DNA of 64,000 nt from contig CACVQR010000004.1 in the NCBI GenBank assembly GCA_902756345.1, forward strand, positions 124,001-188,000, written 5' to 3'. The translations under genes and the position numbers were made by a program. The number at the start of each line of letters is the position of its first letter. The stretch's first letter is position 1. Below are positions 42,279 to 51,366 of the stretch, piece by piece. This DNA comes from Fibrobacter succinogenes. Its GTDB lineage: Bacteria > Fibrobacterota > Fibrobacteria > Fibrobacterales > Fibrobacteraceae. Below the pieces are notes generated by a model, which saw only the letters and a list, made by a program, of their open reading frames with translations, was not told the origin of the DNA and did not search any database.

Positions 42279-42605
42279 GTGGGAGGATGCGGATTTTTCT
42301 TTCCATTACAGGTCCCGCCAGATGAAATACTTTGCGCCATGAAATTATCCGCATTACTTTCCCGCCATAAGGGACGCGATTTTTACGACAGCATGTTTTT
42401 ACTCCAGCAAACAGAGCCCTGTCTAGATTTTTTGAAAGCCTTGCACGGGATCAAAACGAAGGGCGAACTGAAGAAGGCTCTGCTGCAGGTTGCCGACTCG
42501 ACAAACTTGAATGTAAAAAAGCGGGATTTCGAGCACTTGCTGTTTAATGTGCGATCTAGCGAAAAAAATTTGCATTTCAAGGAATTTATCGAGAGCCGTT
42601 GGTAG
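42279..42605 (+). pseudogene. C-terminal remnant of an AbiEii/AbiGii-type nucleotidyltransferase toxin
   Basis: About 100 codons. PPDEILCAMKLSALLSRHKGRDFYDSMFLL matches the C-terminal core of AbiEii-family toxins (PxEILxxKLxALLxRxKGRDxYD). The nucleotidyltransferase N-terminus with its GGT/S and DxD residues is missing, as is an AbiEi antitoxin gene. A GTG at 42279 is the only start in frame upstream and has no ribosome site. It reads as the leftover of a type IV toxin-antitoxin or phage-defence pair. Confidence 0.75.
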
Positions 42606-42635
42606 CCGGTTGAAAATCCTAGGTAAACATTAAAA

Positions 42636-42660
42636 ATTTGATAATCATTGATTATCAAAT
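42636..42660. repeat. Perfect 11-bp inverted repeat
   Basis: ATTTGATAATC (42636-42646) and GATTATCAAAT (42650-42660) with a 3-base loop. There is no T-run directly after it. It lies between the AbiEii remnant and the end of the lipoprotein gene, so it may be a weak terminator or a protein-binding site. Confidence 0.5.
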
Positions 42661-42752
42661 CATTTAAATTTCGTTGTCATGTCAAGTGTATCGCCACGGC
42701 CATATTCGTCGCGATACACCAACTTCCAAGAAATAGTCGTATTGCGAAGCAT

Positions 42753-44357
42753 CTAGTTCGAGCAGGCGCCGTACTTGCCGATCTTGTGAATTTTGATGCT
42801 ATTGACGGACGTAGTAACGCAGTTCCCTTCCAACGAAACCGGACAAGAAACGCCAGCCTCGTCATTGGAATACTTGAAGTGGATGGCTAGGACGCTTGCC
42901 AAAGCACCTTTGAAAGTCGGGTAATCGAGATCTTGTTCGATGGCCCAACTGGGTTGATGGAAAGTTTTCGTGTTAAATGCAAGATCCACCGTTTTGACGG
43001 TACCACTCGGCAAGGTCGCATACCAGGAGCTTCTTCCGTCACCAAAGCTCCTCAAAGTAAACGCAACCTTCTTCGTTGCAGAATAGGTGACACACATTCC
43101 TTCCCAATCGGACATATTTACGGAGGTTCCCGACGGGGACATATTGAAACCGATGGCGGCATAGGGATACGGAACGGCTTCCATATATTCCCCATTATAC
43201 TCCCAGTCGTATACGAGGTCGATTTCTGCCGTGTACGCGCCCATCTCGGATCCCGTGTATACGGTGGAATATCCTCTATCAGCACTATCATCAAAACTGA
43301 ACCACCAGCCCGAACTATCCTTCGTTTCCTTGTTGTCGTCAAAGAAGGTATATTCGTCAACGGTGTTGAAGAAGGTTCGAACGCGGTCACCGTAGGTGGA
43401 TGTGTACATGATACCGTCTTCGAAAGTTACGACTTTTTCCCTTGGTCCAGAGCTGCTAGACAATTCGGGTTCAGAGGATTCCGAAGAATTGGTTTTGGAA
43501 GAGCCGGAAGAACCGAGCTCGTCATCATCACCATCCTCATCGCCATCATCATCGCCAATATCAAGCGCGGCCCCCAAAGCCGACCATTTCCAAGTCAAGG
43601 ATTCAGGATCCATGGAACACGTATAAATCTGTTTTTTGGACTTGTCATAGGCATAGGTCTTTTGGGGATTTGCGATGGCCCAGCTTTGCGAGCATTCGTC
43701 CATATCCTCTATTTTGCTAACGGCAGGCGCCCACGTGTATGTCGTCATTCCCATACCCAAATCAATAGAAGCGCAAATATAATCGGATTTTTCTCCGGTC
43801 ACTTTGACCGTTTCGCCAGAATTAGATTCAGCACAGGGGGACTGGAAAAGTTCAACCAGGCTTTTCACGGATTTAGAAGAGCTTTCGCTGGAGCCACTGC
43901 TGCTTGCTGGCTTGGCGACTTCGTTAGTTGCTTCACAAACCGCATTTTGGGTATCGTATATTTCGTCCAACGTTCCAACCAAGCCAACGGTCTGAGTAAT
44001 AGTACACTTCCCCGCTTCGTAGGTAGCGCTGAAACCCTCTACCGTACCCGAGGCTTCGCAAACCGTCTTGGCGGTGACATCATCGCCCATTTGAGAATAA
44101 TCGGTGATTGTGGATTGCGAAACCATATTTCCATCCGCACCAAACACATAAACGGTAGTAGTGGTAGCCCCACCAGCCGTCGTTTTCATGGTAACGGAAT
44201 TTCCCGTCTTGGTAACGGAGCATAGATCGCTTGTCGCATCAGGACCGCTACTGCTGGAATCACTTCCGCAGCCGAAGAGTCCTATGCTAGCAGCACAAAA
44301 TAAGGAAAGGAAGGCCGCTTCTTTTTTTTGTTTGCAAAAATTTGCAACACTTTTCAT
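42753..44357 (-). CDS. Large surface lipoprotein, possibly carbohydrate-binding
   Basis: 534 residues. The lipobox is GLFGC after a signal of about 30 residues. The N-terminal half has short beta-rich, Cys-containing segments (LCSVTKTGNSVTMKTTAGG, CTITQTVGLVGTLDEIY) and a module ending YAYDKSKKQIYTC. An acidic linker (DDDGDEDGDDDE) and a Ser linker lead to a C-terminal beta-sandwich of about 215 residues, with aromatic residues and a pattern (GWWFSFDDSADRGYSTVY, YPYAAIGFNMSPSG, FTLRSFG) like carbohydrate-binding modules on Fibrobacter cellulases. No catalytic motif is recognised. It lies near the GH9 gene on the same strand but about 390 bases upstream of the GH9 start, so it is not clearly co-transcribed. 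Confidence 0.7.
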   Translation of the reverse strand: MKSVANFCKQKKEAAFLSLFCAASIGLFGCGSDSSSSGPDATSDLCSVTKTGNSVTMKTTAGGATTTTVYVFGADGNMVSQSTITDYSQMGDDVTAKTVCEASGTVEGFSATYEAGKCTITQTVGLVGTLDEIYDTQNAVCEATNEVAKPASSSGSSESSSKSVKSLVELFQSPCAESNSGETVKVTGEKSDYICASIDLGMGMTTYTWAPAVSKIEDMDECSQSWAIANPQKTYAYDKSKKQIYTCSMDPESLTWKWSALGAALDIGDDDGDEDGDDDELGSSGSSKTNSSESSEPELSSSSGPREKVVTFEDGIMYTSTYGDRVRTFFNTVDEYTFFDDNKETKDSSGWWFSFDDSADRGYSTVYTGSEMGAYTAEIDLVYDWEYNGEYMEAVPYPYAAIGFNMSPSGTSVNMSDWEGMCVTYSATKKVAFTLRSFGDGRSSWYATLPSGTVKTVDLAFNTKTFHQPSWAIEQDLDYPTFKGALASVLAIHFKYSNDEAGVSCPVSLEGNCVTTSVNSIKIHKIGKYGACSN

Positions 44358-44453
44358 AGAAAACTCCTTTATTGATTAGCTTCAAATTAACAAAAATTTT
44401 CTAAAAGTCAATAAGAGAACCACTGATGATATGCGCTACATCACAATTGTACC

Positions 44454-45209
44454 TTAAAAAAGATCCAGCTCGGTCTGTAAACTCTTGGGGTGAAAGCTTT
44501 TACGATGTTCCGCAGTCATGCCGAGACGGCGGATTGCGTCAAGGTGAGCCTTGGTTCCATAACCGGCATGCTTGTCGAAACCGTAGCCGGGGAACTTCTT
44601 TTCGAGGTCGTCCATGTAGCGGTCACGGAAGACTTTCGCCAAAATCGAGGCCGCCGAGATGCTAGCAATGCGTCCATCGCCCTTGACCACGGGAATCTGC
44701 ATTTCTTCGGGTATTCCGTGAATCTTGAGGTTGCCGTCGACAGCGATTAAAGTGGTTAGTGGTTGGTGGCTAGTGGTCAGGGACGCAAAGGAGCCTTTCT
44801 GGAAGATTGGAATTTCGGGTTCTGATTCGTGCAAACCGGGCATACCGAGAGCCTGCAAGGCTCGACGCATGGCTAAAAAGTCCGCTTCTAGAATATTCAT
44901 GCGGTCAATTTCTTCGACCGAAGCACTCGCCACGGCAAAGCAGGCGCAAGCATCTTGCACCGCCTGGTACATGGCTTCGCGCTTTACGCGCGTGAGTTTC
45001 TTGGAGTCGTTGAGCGTCAGGAGAGCATCGGGAGCCTTGAGGACTGCGGCGCAGGCCACCACAGGGCCAGCCAAAGGGCCACGACCGACTTCGTCGATAC
45101 CGACCACAATCGCATTCTCCCCCGCTTGCGCGGCGAATTTGCGCATGGCGACTTCGCCATCGACAGGAGCTTCAATACCTTCGAGAAATGCCGGAACCTT
45201 GAATTTCAT
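44454..45209 (-). CDS. rnhB: Ribonuclease HII carrying a repeat-derived insertion
   Basis: 251 residues. RNase HII removes ribonucleotides from DNA in RNA-DNA hybrids. Catalytic-site segments are IVVGIDEVGRGPLAGPVVACA (Asp-Glu), NDSKKLTRVKREA, IAVDGN (Asp) and VVKGDGRIASISAASILAKVFRD (Asp). Between ALGMPG and LIAVDGN, where typical proteins have about five residues, there is a stretch of about 25. It includes LTTSHQPLTT, coded by four tandem heptamers identical in type to intergenic repeats nearby. All catalytic residues remain, so the enzyme is probably active. purN ends three bases before the ATG. Confidence 0.93.
   Translation of the reverse strand: MKFKVPAFLEGIEAPVDGEVAMRKFAAQAGENAIVVGIDEVGRGPLAGPVVACAAVLKAPDALLTLNDSKKLTRVKREAMYQAVQDACACFAVASASVEEIDRMNILEADFLAMRRALQALGMPGLHESEPEIPIFQKGSFASLTTSHQPLTTLIAVDGNLKIHGIPEEMQIPVVKGDGRIASISAASILAKVFRDRYMDDLEKKFPGYGFDKHAGYGTKAHLDAIRRLGMTAEHRKSFHPKSLQTELDLF
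44752..44779. repeat. Heptamer repeat inside rnhB
   Basis: Four exact-period units GTGGTTA, GTGGTTG, GTGGCTA, GTGGTCA on the plus strand. The unit GTGGTTA also occurs twice in the intergenic array at 52998-53011. Confidence 0.9.
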
Positions 45210-45212
45210 GAG

Positions 45213-45803
45213 TTACAAGCCCATTTGAGCGGCGTAATCCTTAATCGTCTTCCAGTAGAGGGCGTGTTCCTGCACCAGCACGCGAGCAGCGAGCGTTTCC
45301 GGCGTGTCAGCAGCTTCAACAGGCACGCGGGTCTGCGCCAAGATTCGCCCTTGGTCGATTTCTTCGCTGACCAAGTGAACTGTCGGGCCCGATTCCTTTT
45401 CGTGGGCGGCAATCACGGCCTCGTGCACATGAATTCCGAAAAAGCCCTTGCCGCCATACTTGGGCAAAAGCGACGGGTGAACGTTCAAAATACGGTCCGG
45501 GAGCCTTTTAATGAGGCTTACCGGCAAGGCCTTCATATAGCCCGCCAGAATCAACAAATCAATGTCGTAGCGATCGATGACTTCGAGCAGCGCCGCTTCG
45601 TAGGCAGCCGTATCGGGGTGCGTCTTGCCCGAAATATGGAAAACGGGAATCCCGTAAGATTCCGCATGAGAAACAGCCCCGCAACCACCGTTGTTGGTAA
45701 TCAGGAACTTGCATTGGGCTTCGAGGTCGCCCTCGCCAATGCGGTCAATTATCGCTTTAAAGTTACTTCCACCACCGGAAGCCATCACGCCTATTTTAAA
45801 CAT
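45213..45803 (-). CDS. purN: Phosphoribosylglycinamide formyltransferase
   Basis: 196 residues, normal for PurN. It formylates GAR in de novo purine synthesis using 10-formyl-THF. Visible are the start IGVMASGGGSNFKAII, NNGGCGAVSHAE, LAGYMKALP, the catalytic RILNVHPSLLPKYGG (Asn and His), HEAVIAAHEKESGPTVHLV and DQGRILAQ. A CTATTTTTG box (45809-45817) ends five bases before the ATG with no Shine-Dalgarno, suggesting a leaderless transcript. rnhB follows after three bases. Confidence 0.95.
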   Translation of the reverse strand: MFKIGVMASGGGSNFKAIIDRIGEGDLEAQCKFLITNNGGCGAVSHAESYGIPVFHISGKTHPDTAAYEAALLEVIDRYDIDLLILAGYMKALPVSLIKRLPDRILNVHPSLLPKYGGKGFFGIHVHEAVIAAHEKESGPTVHLVSEEIDQGRILAQTRVPVEAADTPETLAARVLVQEHALYWKTIKDYAAQMGL

Positions 45804-45842
45804 GGCGCCAAAAATAGAAAAATAATCTAGGATTGTTTGATG

Positions 45843-45959
45843 CTAGCAGATATTCATCAGGATCAATCCAACCGCCCAGAAGGCAAGCAGATAGTTCACG
45901 ATGAAGTGCCAAAAGATGTGCGTCCTTTCAGAACTCGTCATAGCATGTCTCTTAACCAT
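45843..45959 (-). CDS. Possible small membrane protein (38 residues)
   Basis: A short frame upstream of purN, same strand. The product would be MVKRHAMTSSERTHIFW followed by a single hydrophobic helix (HFIVNYLLAFWAVGLILMNI) and a terminal Cys. A second ATG at residue 7 has GAGA seven bases upstream and may be the true start. The composition, one membrane helix after a basic N-terminus, is typical of small membrane proteins, but nothing confirms expression and no family is recognised. Confidence 0.4.
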   Translation of the reverse strand: MVKRHAMTSSERTHIFWHFIVNYLLAFWAVGLILMNIC

Positions 45960-46082
45960 GCCCCTAATTTAGATATAACATAACTAAAATTAAAGAGACG
46001 GAAATCACACTGCGATTCCCGTCACACTCAGACCGTTCGGCTCTATATCATATACAAGAATGTGATATCACCTCACTCTCGC

Positions 46083-46108
46083 AAAAACGCCTCGTTAATA
46101 CGAGGCGC
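46083..46108 (-). terminator. Terminator of the SulP transporter gene
   Basis: CGCCTCG (46088-46094) pairs with CGAGGCG (46101-46107) and is followed on the minus strand by TTTTT. It lies about 36 bases past the stop codon. Confidence 0.85.
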
Positions 46109-46143
46109 TTGTTGCTCACAAACTTAAGAAAACCTTACAAAGG

Positions 46144-48051
46144 TTACTTTGTTTTTTCTTCGATTTTTACGACCGGTTCGTCCATCATCTTTTCGGCGAT
46201 AACTTCCGGCGTTTCTTCGGCAATTGCAGCGTTGGATTCTTCCGGCATCCACGGCTTGTCGAGGCTCTTTTCCCAGGAAACGGTAGGCGCCTGCGGCATT
46301 TCATGCGAGGTATCCACAATCGGGAGGCCCAAGAGTTCGCGGGCGCGGTTGAGAGCGGCATCGATGTTACCGAGGGCATTTTCTTCGCCGAGTTGCTTAA
46401 GCACTCCGGCGCGAGTAAGCGCTACCACCGGCTGAGCATGCACGCCACTGAGCAACAGCTGCGTACCTTCGCGGTTGCAACGGTTCAGCAAATCTTCAAT
46501 CATCTGGATACCGGCAGCATCGATGCTAGACACGCTACGCATGCGCAAAATAAGAATCTTCGGCTTGTCCGAAATGCGGGCCATGGTATCTTTAAACTTG
46601 TCGACCGCACCAAAGAAGAGCGAACCAGCAAGTTCGTACACGGCAACGCCCTTCGGCACCTGGCGGCTAAGCTCGTTATGAGCAGCTTCTTCGTCGTCTT
46701 CTTTAAGGGCTTCGGTCACCGTTTCCACTTCGGCAACGTCGCTCATGCGCTTAATGAAGAGCACTGCGGCCAAAAGCACACCCACTTCGATTGCGACCGT
46801 CAGGTCGATAATCACGGTCAAGAAGAAGGCCACAAGCATCACAGCAACGTCGCTCTTCGGGGCCTTGAACATCTTGATAAAGCTGCGGTAGCCGCACATG
46901 TTGAACGCGACCTGGAAAAGCACGGCGGCAAGCGCTGCCATCGGGATCATTTCGGCGTACTTACCGAGCACAAGCATGATGAGCAGGAGCACAACCGCAT
47001 GCACGAGGCCCGAAATCGGGCTCACGGCACCGTTACGGATGTTGGTTGCCGTACGGGCAATGGCACCCGTCGCCGGAATACCACCAAACATCGGAGACAG
47101 CACGTTGGCAACGCCCTGACCAAAAAGTTCGGTGTTCGAACGGTGCTTGGTCGAGGTCATACCGTCGGCCACCACGGCAGACAAAAGGGATTCAATGGCG
47201 CCCAAAATGGCAATCGTCAAAGCCGGTTGGAACACCTTCTGCATCATTTCGAGGCTAATGTTTGGCAGGTGCGGTACCGGGAAACCAGTCGGAATGTGGT
47301 TTTTCATGCCAATGGTCACCACGCCGTGGCCCGTAATCGGGTCATCCCAGCCCAAAACCTTCACCATGACAGTCGCCACAATAATGGCAATCAGGGAACC
47401 GGGCACCTTCGTGGTAATTTTCGGCCACAGAATGCAAACGGCCAAAGCCACAAGGCCCACAATCACGGCATAAATATTAATCGTATCTAAAGAAGAGGCG
47501 TAAAGCTTGATTTTGCCCACGGCATCGGCCGGGTCTTTGGAAAGGAAACGGAGGCCAAAGAAGTTCGGCACCTGGCCAAGAGCAATAATAATAGCGATAC
47601 CGGCGGTAAAGCCCACAGTAACCGGATACGGGATAAACTTGATAATCGCGCCAAATTTGGCCAAGCCAAAGATAATCAGCAAGATACCGGCCAAAAGGGT
47701 GGCCGAAGCAAGGCCGTCATAACCGTACTGGCTCACGATGCCGTAGACAATCACAATGAATGCACCCGTCGGGCCGCCAATCTGGAAGCGGGAACCGCCC
47801 AAGAGCGAAATAGTAAAGCCAGCGATAATGGCCGTATAAAGACCCTGTTCCGGACCCACACCCGAAGCGATAGCAAACGCAATGGCAAGCGGAAGCGCCA
47901 GAATGCCCACAATCAGGCCCGACATGAGGTCGCTTACGAAGTTCTTTTTGTCGTAGCCCCTGCGAATTGTGCGGAACAGTTCAGGAGTAACGGTCGTCTT
48001 GACTCCAGCAAGGAAATTCTTGACGGAATCTTTGGCGTTAATATTGGGCAT
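46144..48051 (-). CDS. SulP-family anion transporter with STAS domain
   Basis: 635 residues from ATG 48051, chosen because GGAG lies six bases upstream; the frame extends to 48081 without a ribosome site. The membrane part (about 30-440) has the SulP features: DLMSGLIVGILALPLAIAFA, GLYTAIIAGF, GGSRFQIGGPTGAFIVIV, LFGQGVANVLSPMFGGIPATGAIART. A cytoplasmic STAS domain follows (KGVAVYELAGSLFFGAVDKF, ILRMRSVSSIDAAGIQ) and a 60-residue acidic tail. It should move sulfate, bicarbonate or another small anion or dicarboxylate across the inner membrane; the substrate cannot be told. It is divergent from the aconitase gene. Confidence 0.93.
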   Translation of the reverse strand: MPNINAKDSVKNFLAGVKTTVTPELFRTIRRGYDKKNFVSDLMSGLIVGILALPLAIAFAIASGVGPEQGLYTAIIAGFTISLLGGSRFQIGGPTGAFIVIVYGIVSQYGYDGLASATLLAGILLIIFGLAKFGAIIKFIPYPVTVGFTAGIAIIIALGQVPNFFGLRFLSKDPADAVGKIKLYASSLDTINIYAVIVGLVALAVCILWPKITTKVPGSLIAIIVATVMVKVLGWDDPITGHGVVTIGMKNHIPTGFPVPHLPNISLEMMQKVFQPALTIAILGAIESLLSAVVADGMTSTKHRSNTELFGQGVANVLSPMFGGIPATGAIARTATNIRNGAVSPISGLVHAVVLLLIMLVLGKYAEMIPMAALAAVLFQVAFNMCGYRSFIKMFKAPKSDVAVMLVAFFLTVIIDLTVAIEVGVLLAAVLFIKRMSDVAEVETVTEALKEDDEEAAHNELSRQVPKGVAVYELAGSLFFGAVDKFKDTMARISDKPKILILRMRSVSSIDAAGIQMIEDLLNRCNREGTQLLLSGVHAQPVVALTRAGVLKQLGEENALGNIDAALNRARELLGLPIVDTSHEMPQAPTVSWEKSLDKPWMPEESNAAIAEETPEVIAEKMMDEPVVKIEEKTK

Positions 48052-48180
48052 GGGGGTCTCCAATCTTAGGAACGCGGCCAAATTTAGGAAAATTTACACC
48101 CTTTGTTAAGGGTAAAAAAAAGCAACCAAATAATTTTCTATCTTTACGCCCGAAAATTCAACCTATAACCCCAAGAGACT

Positions 48181-50454
48181 ATGCTTTTCAATTTCGACAT
48201 GATCCAGGGCGTGTATGCCCGCATTCCCGCCCGCGTTGAAGCTGCACGCAAGCAGCTGGGCCGTCCGCTCACCCTCGCCGAAAAGATTATCTACAGCCAC
48301 TTGATCGATGGCACCGAGAACAGGACTTACGAACGCGGCAAGGATTTTGCCGAATTCCACCCCGACCGCGTGGCCATGCAGGACGCTACCGCCCAGATGG
48401 CCCTCCTCCAGTTCACCACCGCCGGTAAGGCCCGCGTGGCAGTGCCGAGTTCCGTGCACTGCGACCACTTGATTATCGCCCGCGATGGTGTCGAAAAGGA
48501 CCTCCCCCGCGCCAAAGAAGAAAGCAAGGAAGTTTACGATTTCCTCCAGTCCGTGTCTGCCAAGTACGGCATTGACTGCTGGCTCCCGGGTGCTGGCATC
48601 ATCCACCAGGTGGTGCTCGAAAACTACGCCTTCCCGGGCGGAATGATGATCGGTACCGACTCCCACACCGTGAACGCTGGCGGCCTCGGCATGCTCGCGA
48701 TTGGCGTGGGCGGTGCAGACGCCGTGGATGCCATGGTCGGCCTCCCGTGGGAACTCAAGTACCCGAAGATGATCGGCGTGAAGCTCACCGGTAAGCTCCA
48801 GGGCTTCGCTACCGCCAAGGACATCATCCTGAAGCTCGCAGGCATCTTGACCGTTAAGGGTGGCACCAACGCCATTATCGAATACTTCGGCGAAGGCGCA
48901 CGCAGCCTCTCCGCAACAGGCAAGGCAACGATTGCAAACATGGGTGCCGAAGTGGGCGCTACCTGCTCCACCTTCAGCTACGACGATTCCATGAGCCGCT
49001 ACCTCAAGGTGACTGGCCGTGCCGACGTTGCCGCCGCCGCCGACAAGATTGCAGAACACCTCAAGGCCGACCCCGAAGTCGAAGCAAATCCGGAAAAGTA
49101 TTTTGACCGCGTCGTGGAAATTGACCTGAGCACGCTCGTGCCGCACTTCAACGGCCCGTTCAGCCCGGACCGCGCCTACGCCGTGACCGACATGGCAGAA
49201 AGCCTCAAGGCCACCGAAACCAAGCCGGAATCTACGCCGGTCGTAAGCGCCGCCCTCATCGGTAGCTGCACGAACTCCAGCTACGAAGATCTCTTCATGG
49301 CCGCGAACATGATCAAGCAGGCCCTCGCGAAGGGTCTTTCCCCGAAGTGCCCGCTCCTCATCAACCCGGGGTCTGAACAGGTGCGCTACACCGCCGAACG
49401 CGACGGCCTCATCGACTTGTTCAAGCAGTTCGGTGCCACCATCATGACGAACGCCTGCGGTCCTTGCATTGGCCGCTGGGACCGTGCCGGAGCTGACAAG
49501 AAGGAACTCAACACCATCGTCCACAGCTTCAACCGCAACTTCGCAAAGCGCGCCGACGGCAATCCGAACACCCACGCCTTCGTTGCCTCCCCGCTCATGG
49601 CCGTGATTGCAGCCCTCAGCGGCGACATCCGCTTCAACCCCATGACCGACACCCTCGTAAACAATGAGGGCAAGGCCGTCAAGCTCGACCCGCCGGAACA
49701 GTGCGAACTTCCGCCGAAGGGTTTTGAAGTCAAGGATGCCGGCTACCAGGCTCCGGCAGAAGACGGTTCCAAGATTACCGTTTCCATCAACCCCGAAAGC
49801 AAGCGCCTCCAGGCTCTCGCCCCGTTCGCCGCTTGGGACGGCAAGGACATCGCCGGTGCCCCGCTCCTCATCAAGGCCAAGGGCAAGTGCACTACCGACC
49901 ACATCTCCATGGCTGGTCCGTGGCTCAACTACCGCGGTCACCTCGAAAACATTTCGAACAACATGCTCATCGGCGCCGTGAACGCATTCAACGGCGAAAC
50001 GAACAAGGTTCTCTGCCAGTGCGGTGAATACAAAGAAGTTCCCGAACTTGCGAAGATTTACAAGGCCAAGGGCACGGGCTCCATCGTCATCGGTGACGAA
50101 AACTACGGTGAAGGCTCCAGCCGCGAACACGCCGCTATGGAACCGCGCTTCCTCGGCGTGAAGGCCGTAATCGTGAAGAGCTTCGCCCGCATCCACGAGA
50201 CGAACCTCAAGAAGCAGGGCATGCTCGCCCTCACCTTCAAGAACGCCGCCGACTACGATAAGATTCAGGAACAGGACGTGTTCGACATCGTCGGTCTCAC
50301 CAAGTTCGCCCCGGGTTCCGAGTTCACGCTCGTCGCCCACCACAAGGACGGCTCGGTCGATAACATCGCCCTCTGCCACACCTACAACGAACAGCAGTGG
50401 GCATGGTTCAAGGCAGGTTCCGCCCTCAACCTGATTCGCGCGAACAACAAATAA
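48181..50454 (+). CDS. Aconitate hydratase (mitochondrial-type)
   Basis: 757 residues. It interconverts citrate and isocitrate in the TCA cycle. The three cluster-ligating Cys residues are in [13 protein letters not shown] and [64 protein letters not shown] and [21 protein letters not shown] are the substrate and swivel-domain motifs. The length and order (no extra N-terminal HEAT-like domain) fit the mitochondrial-type family rather than AcnB. The ATG at 48181 is preceded by only a weak AAGAGA. A TATCTTTA box lies about 40 bases upstream (near 48139). Codon bias is strong, as for a highly expressed gene. Confidence 0.95.
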   Translation: MLFNFDMIQGVYARIPARVEAARKQLGRPLTLAEKIIYSHLIDGTENRTYERGKDFAEFHPDRVAMQDATAQMALLQFTTAGKARVAVPSSVHCDHLIIARDGVEKDLPRAKEESKEVYDFLQSVSAKYGIDCWLPGAGIIHQVVLENYAFPGGMMIGTDSHTVNAGGLGMLAIGVGGADAVDAMVGLPWELKYPKMIGVKLTGKLQGFATAKDIILKLAGILTVKGGTNAIIEYFGEGARSLSATGKATIANMGAEVGATCSTFSYDDSMSRYLKVTGRADVAAAADKIAEHLKADPEVEANPEKYFDRVVEIDLSTLVPHFNGPFSPDRAYAVTDMAESLKATETKPESTPVVSAALIGSCTNSSYEDLFMAANMIKQALAKGLSPKCPLLINPGSEQVRYTAERDGLIDLFKQFGATIMTNACGPCIGRWDRAGADKKELNTIVHSFNRNFAKRADGNPNTHAFVASPLMAVIAALSGDIRFNPMTDTLVNNEGKAVKLDPPEQCELPPKGFEVKDAGYQAPAEDGSKITVSINPESKRLQALAPFAAWDGKDIAGAPLLIKAKGKCTTDHISMAGPWLNYRGHLENISNNMLIGAVNAFNGETNKVLCQCGEYKEVPELAKIYKAKGTGSIVIGDENYGEGSSREHAAMEPRFLGVKAVIVKSFARIHETNLKKQGMLALTFKNAADYDKIQEQDVFDIVGLTKFAPGSEFTLVAHHKDGSVDNIALCHTYNEQQWAWFKAGSALNLIRANNK

Positions 50455-50604
50455 GAGCTTTATTCCGGCACCCGCCCAAACAAACGAAAAAAAGTGCCAT
50501 TTTTTGAAAATTTGACAAAAACGTGACACTTTTACAGGTTTTGTTTATATATATTGAGGGTATGGTGCCGGAGTAGCACCCCAAGGTTTTTAAAAAGGAT
50601 CATT

Positions 50605-51129
50605 ATGCTTTCTTACGCTGAAGCTTATAAAATCGCCGCCGAAGTCCACAAAGGTCAGACAGACAAAGCAGGTGGCCCCTACATTGATTTTCTGCAGAAT
50701 GTCGCAGATTACCTCAAGAACAAGGGTGAATCCGAAGAGGTTCAGACACTCGCCATTTTGCAGGACTTGATTACCGACACTACCAAGAAAACCCCTGAAG
50801 AAGTGATCGCCATGGGCGTTCCGGCCGATATGGTCGAAAAAATCCAGAAGATGACTTACCACAAGAACCAGGGCTGGATCGACGAATACAGCTGCAAGCT
50901 GATGGCCGAAGGCGTCCCCGCCGAAGAAGCGAACTACGAAGCCCGCGAAAAGGAATTCGTGAAGTTCATGGGCACCCTCAAGGACGACCCGCTGATGGCC
51001 AAGGCCAAGAGCGCCATTCTGAACGTGCTTTTGGAAGACAAGTACATCAAGCGCCAGGAACGCCGCGAACTCAAGACCAAGTTCCGCCTCAAGAAGTACC
51101 AGGCGGCTATTGAAGCCCTCGGCGTGTAA
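50605..51129 (+). CDS. Degenerate RelA/SpoT-like HD-domain protein
   Basis: 174 residues from the ATG at 50605 (AAGGA seven bases upstream; a longer frame from 50554 is not used). The first 90 residues align to the HD hydrolase domain of SpoT-type proteins: AYKIAAEVHKGQTDKAGGPYIDFLQNVADYL and LAILQDLITDT. In active hydrolases these read AHxGQxRKxGxPYxxHPxxVA and LLHDxVEDT. Only the first His (15) and the Asp (54) remain; the second His is replaced at about residue 29 and the HD His is Gln53. No synthetase domain follows, only a Lys/Glu-rich helical tail. Hydrolysis of (p)ppGpp is therefore doubtful; a binding or regulatory role is possible. Confidence 0.75.
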   Translation: MLSYAEAYKIAAEVHKGQTDKAGGPYIDFLQNVADYLKNKGESEEVQTLAILQDLITDTTKKTPEEVIAMGVPADMVEKIQKMTYHKNQGWIDEYSCKLMAEGVPAEEANYEAREKEFVKFMGTLKDDPLMAKAKSAILNVLLEDKYIKRQERRELKTKFRLKKYQAAIEALGV

Positions 51130-51253
51130 TAGTAAGAAGTTAGAAGTAGACTGTAGGAAGTCCTTCCTAGGTAAACTTATAAGGAAAGTCCGCCCCTGTG
51201 CGGGCTTTTTTTCTTTTTCACCTTCCTACTGCCTACCGTCTACTGTCTACTAC
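51130..51253. repeat. Heptamer-repeat arms flanking a terminator, before serC
   Basis: Left arm GTAAGAA GTTAGAA GTAGACT GTAGGAA (about 51132-51159); right arm CCTTCCTA CTGCCTA CCGTCTA CTGTCTA (about 51224-51252), its inverse. The terminator at 51187-51212 lies between them. The upstream gene's stop codon directly abuts the left arm. Confidence 0.85.
51187..51212 (+). terminator. Terminator after the SpoT-like HD gene
   Basis: Stem AGTCCGC (51187-51193) with GCGGGCT (51200-51206), loop CCCTGT, followed by seven Ts. It is enclosed by inverted heptamer arms. Confidence 0.85.
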
Positions 51254-51366
51254 AAAATTTTTTATTGCTTTCAATGTAGCCGAAAAAGCCGTATTTTGCT
51301 ATTTTTACGCGCGTAATTTAAGAGTCCCCGTAAACCATGCGGGGCAAAACAAAAAGGAACACAACC

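Noticed and set aside
48163-50529. 788-codon frame opposite the aconitase gene
   Set aside because: Shadow of the high-bias aconitase gene; composition (Val, Gly, His, Glu) is typical of antisense frames.
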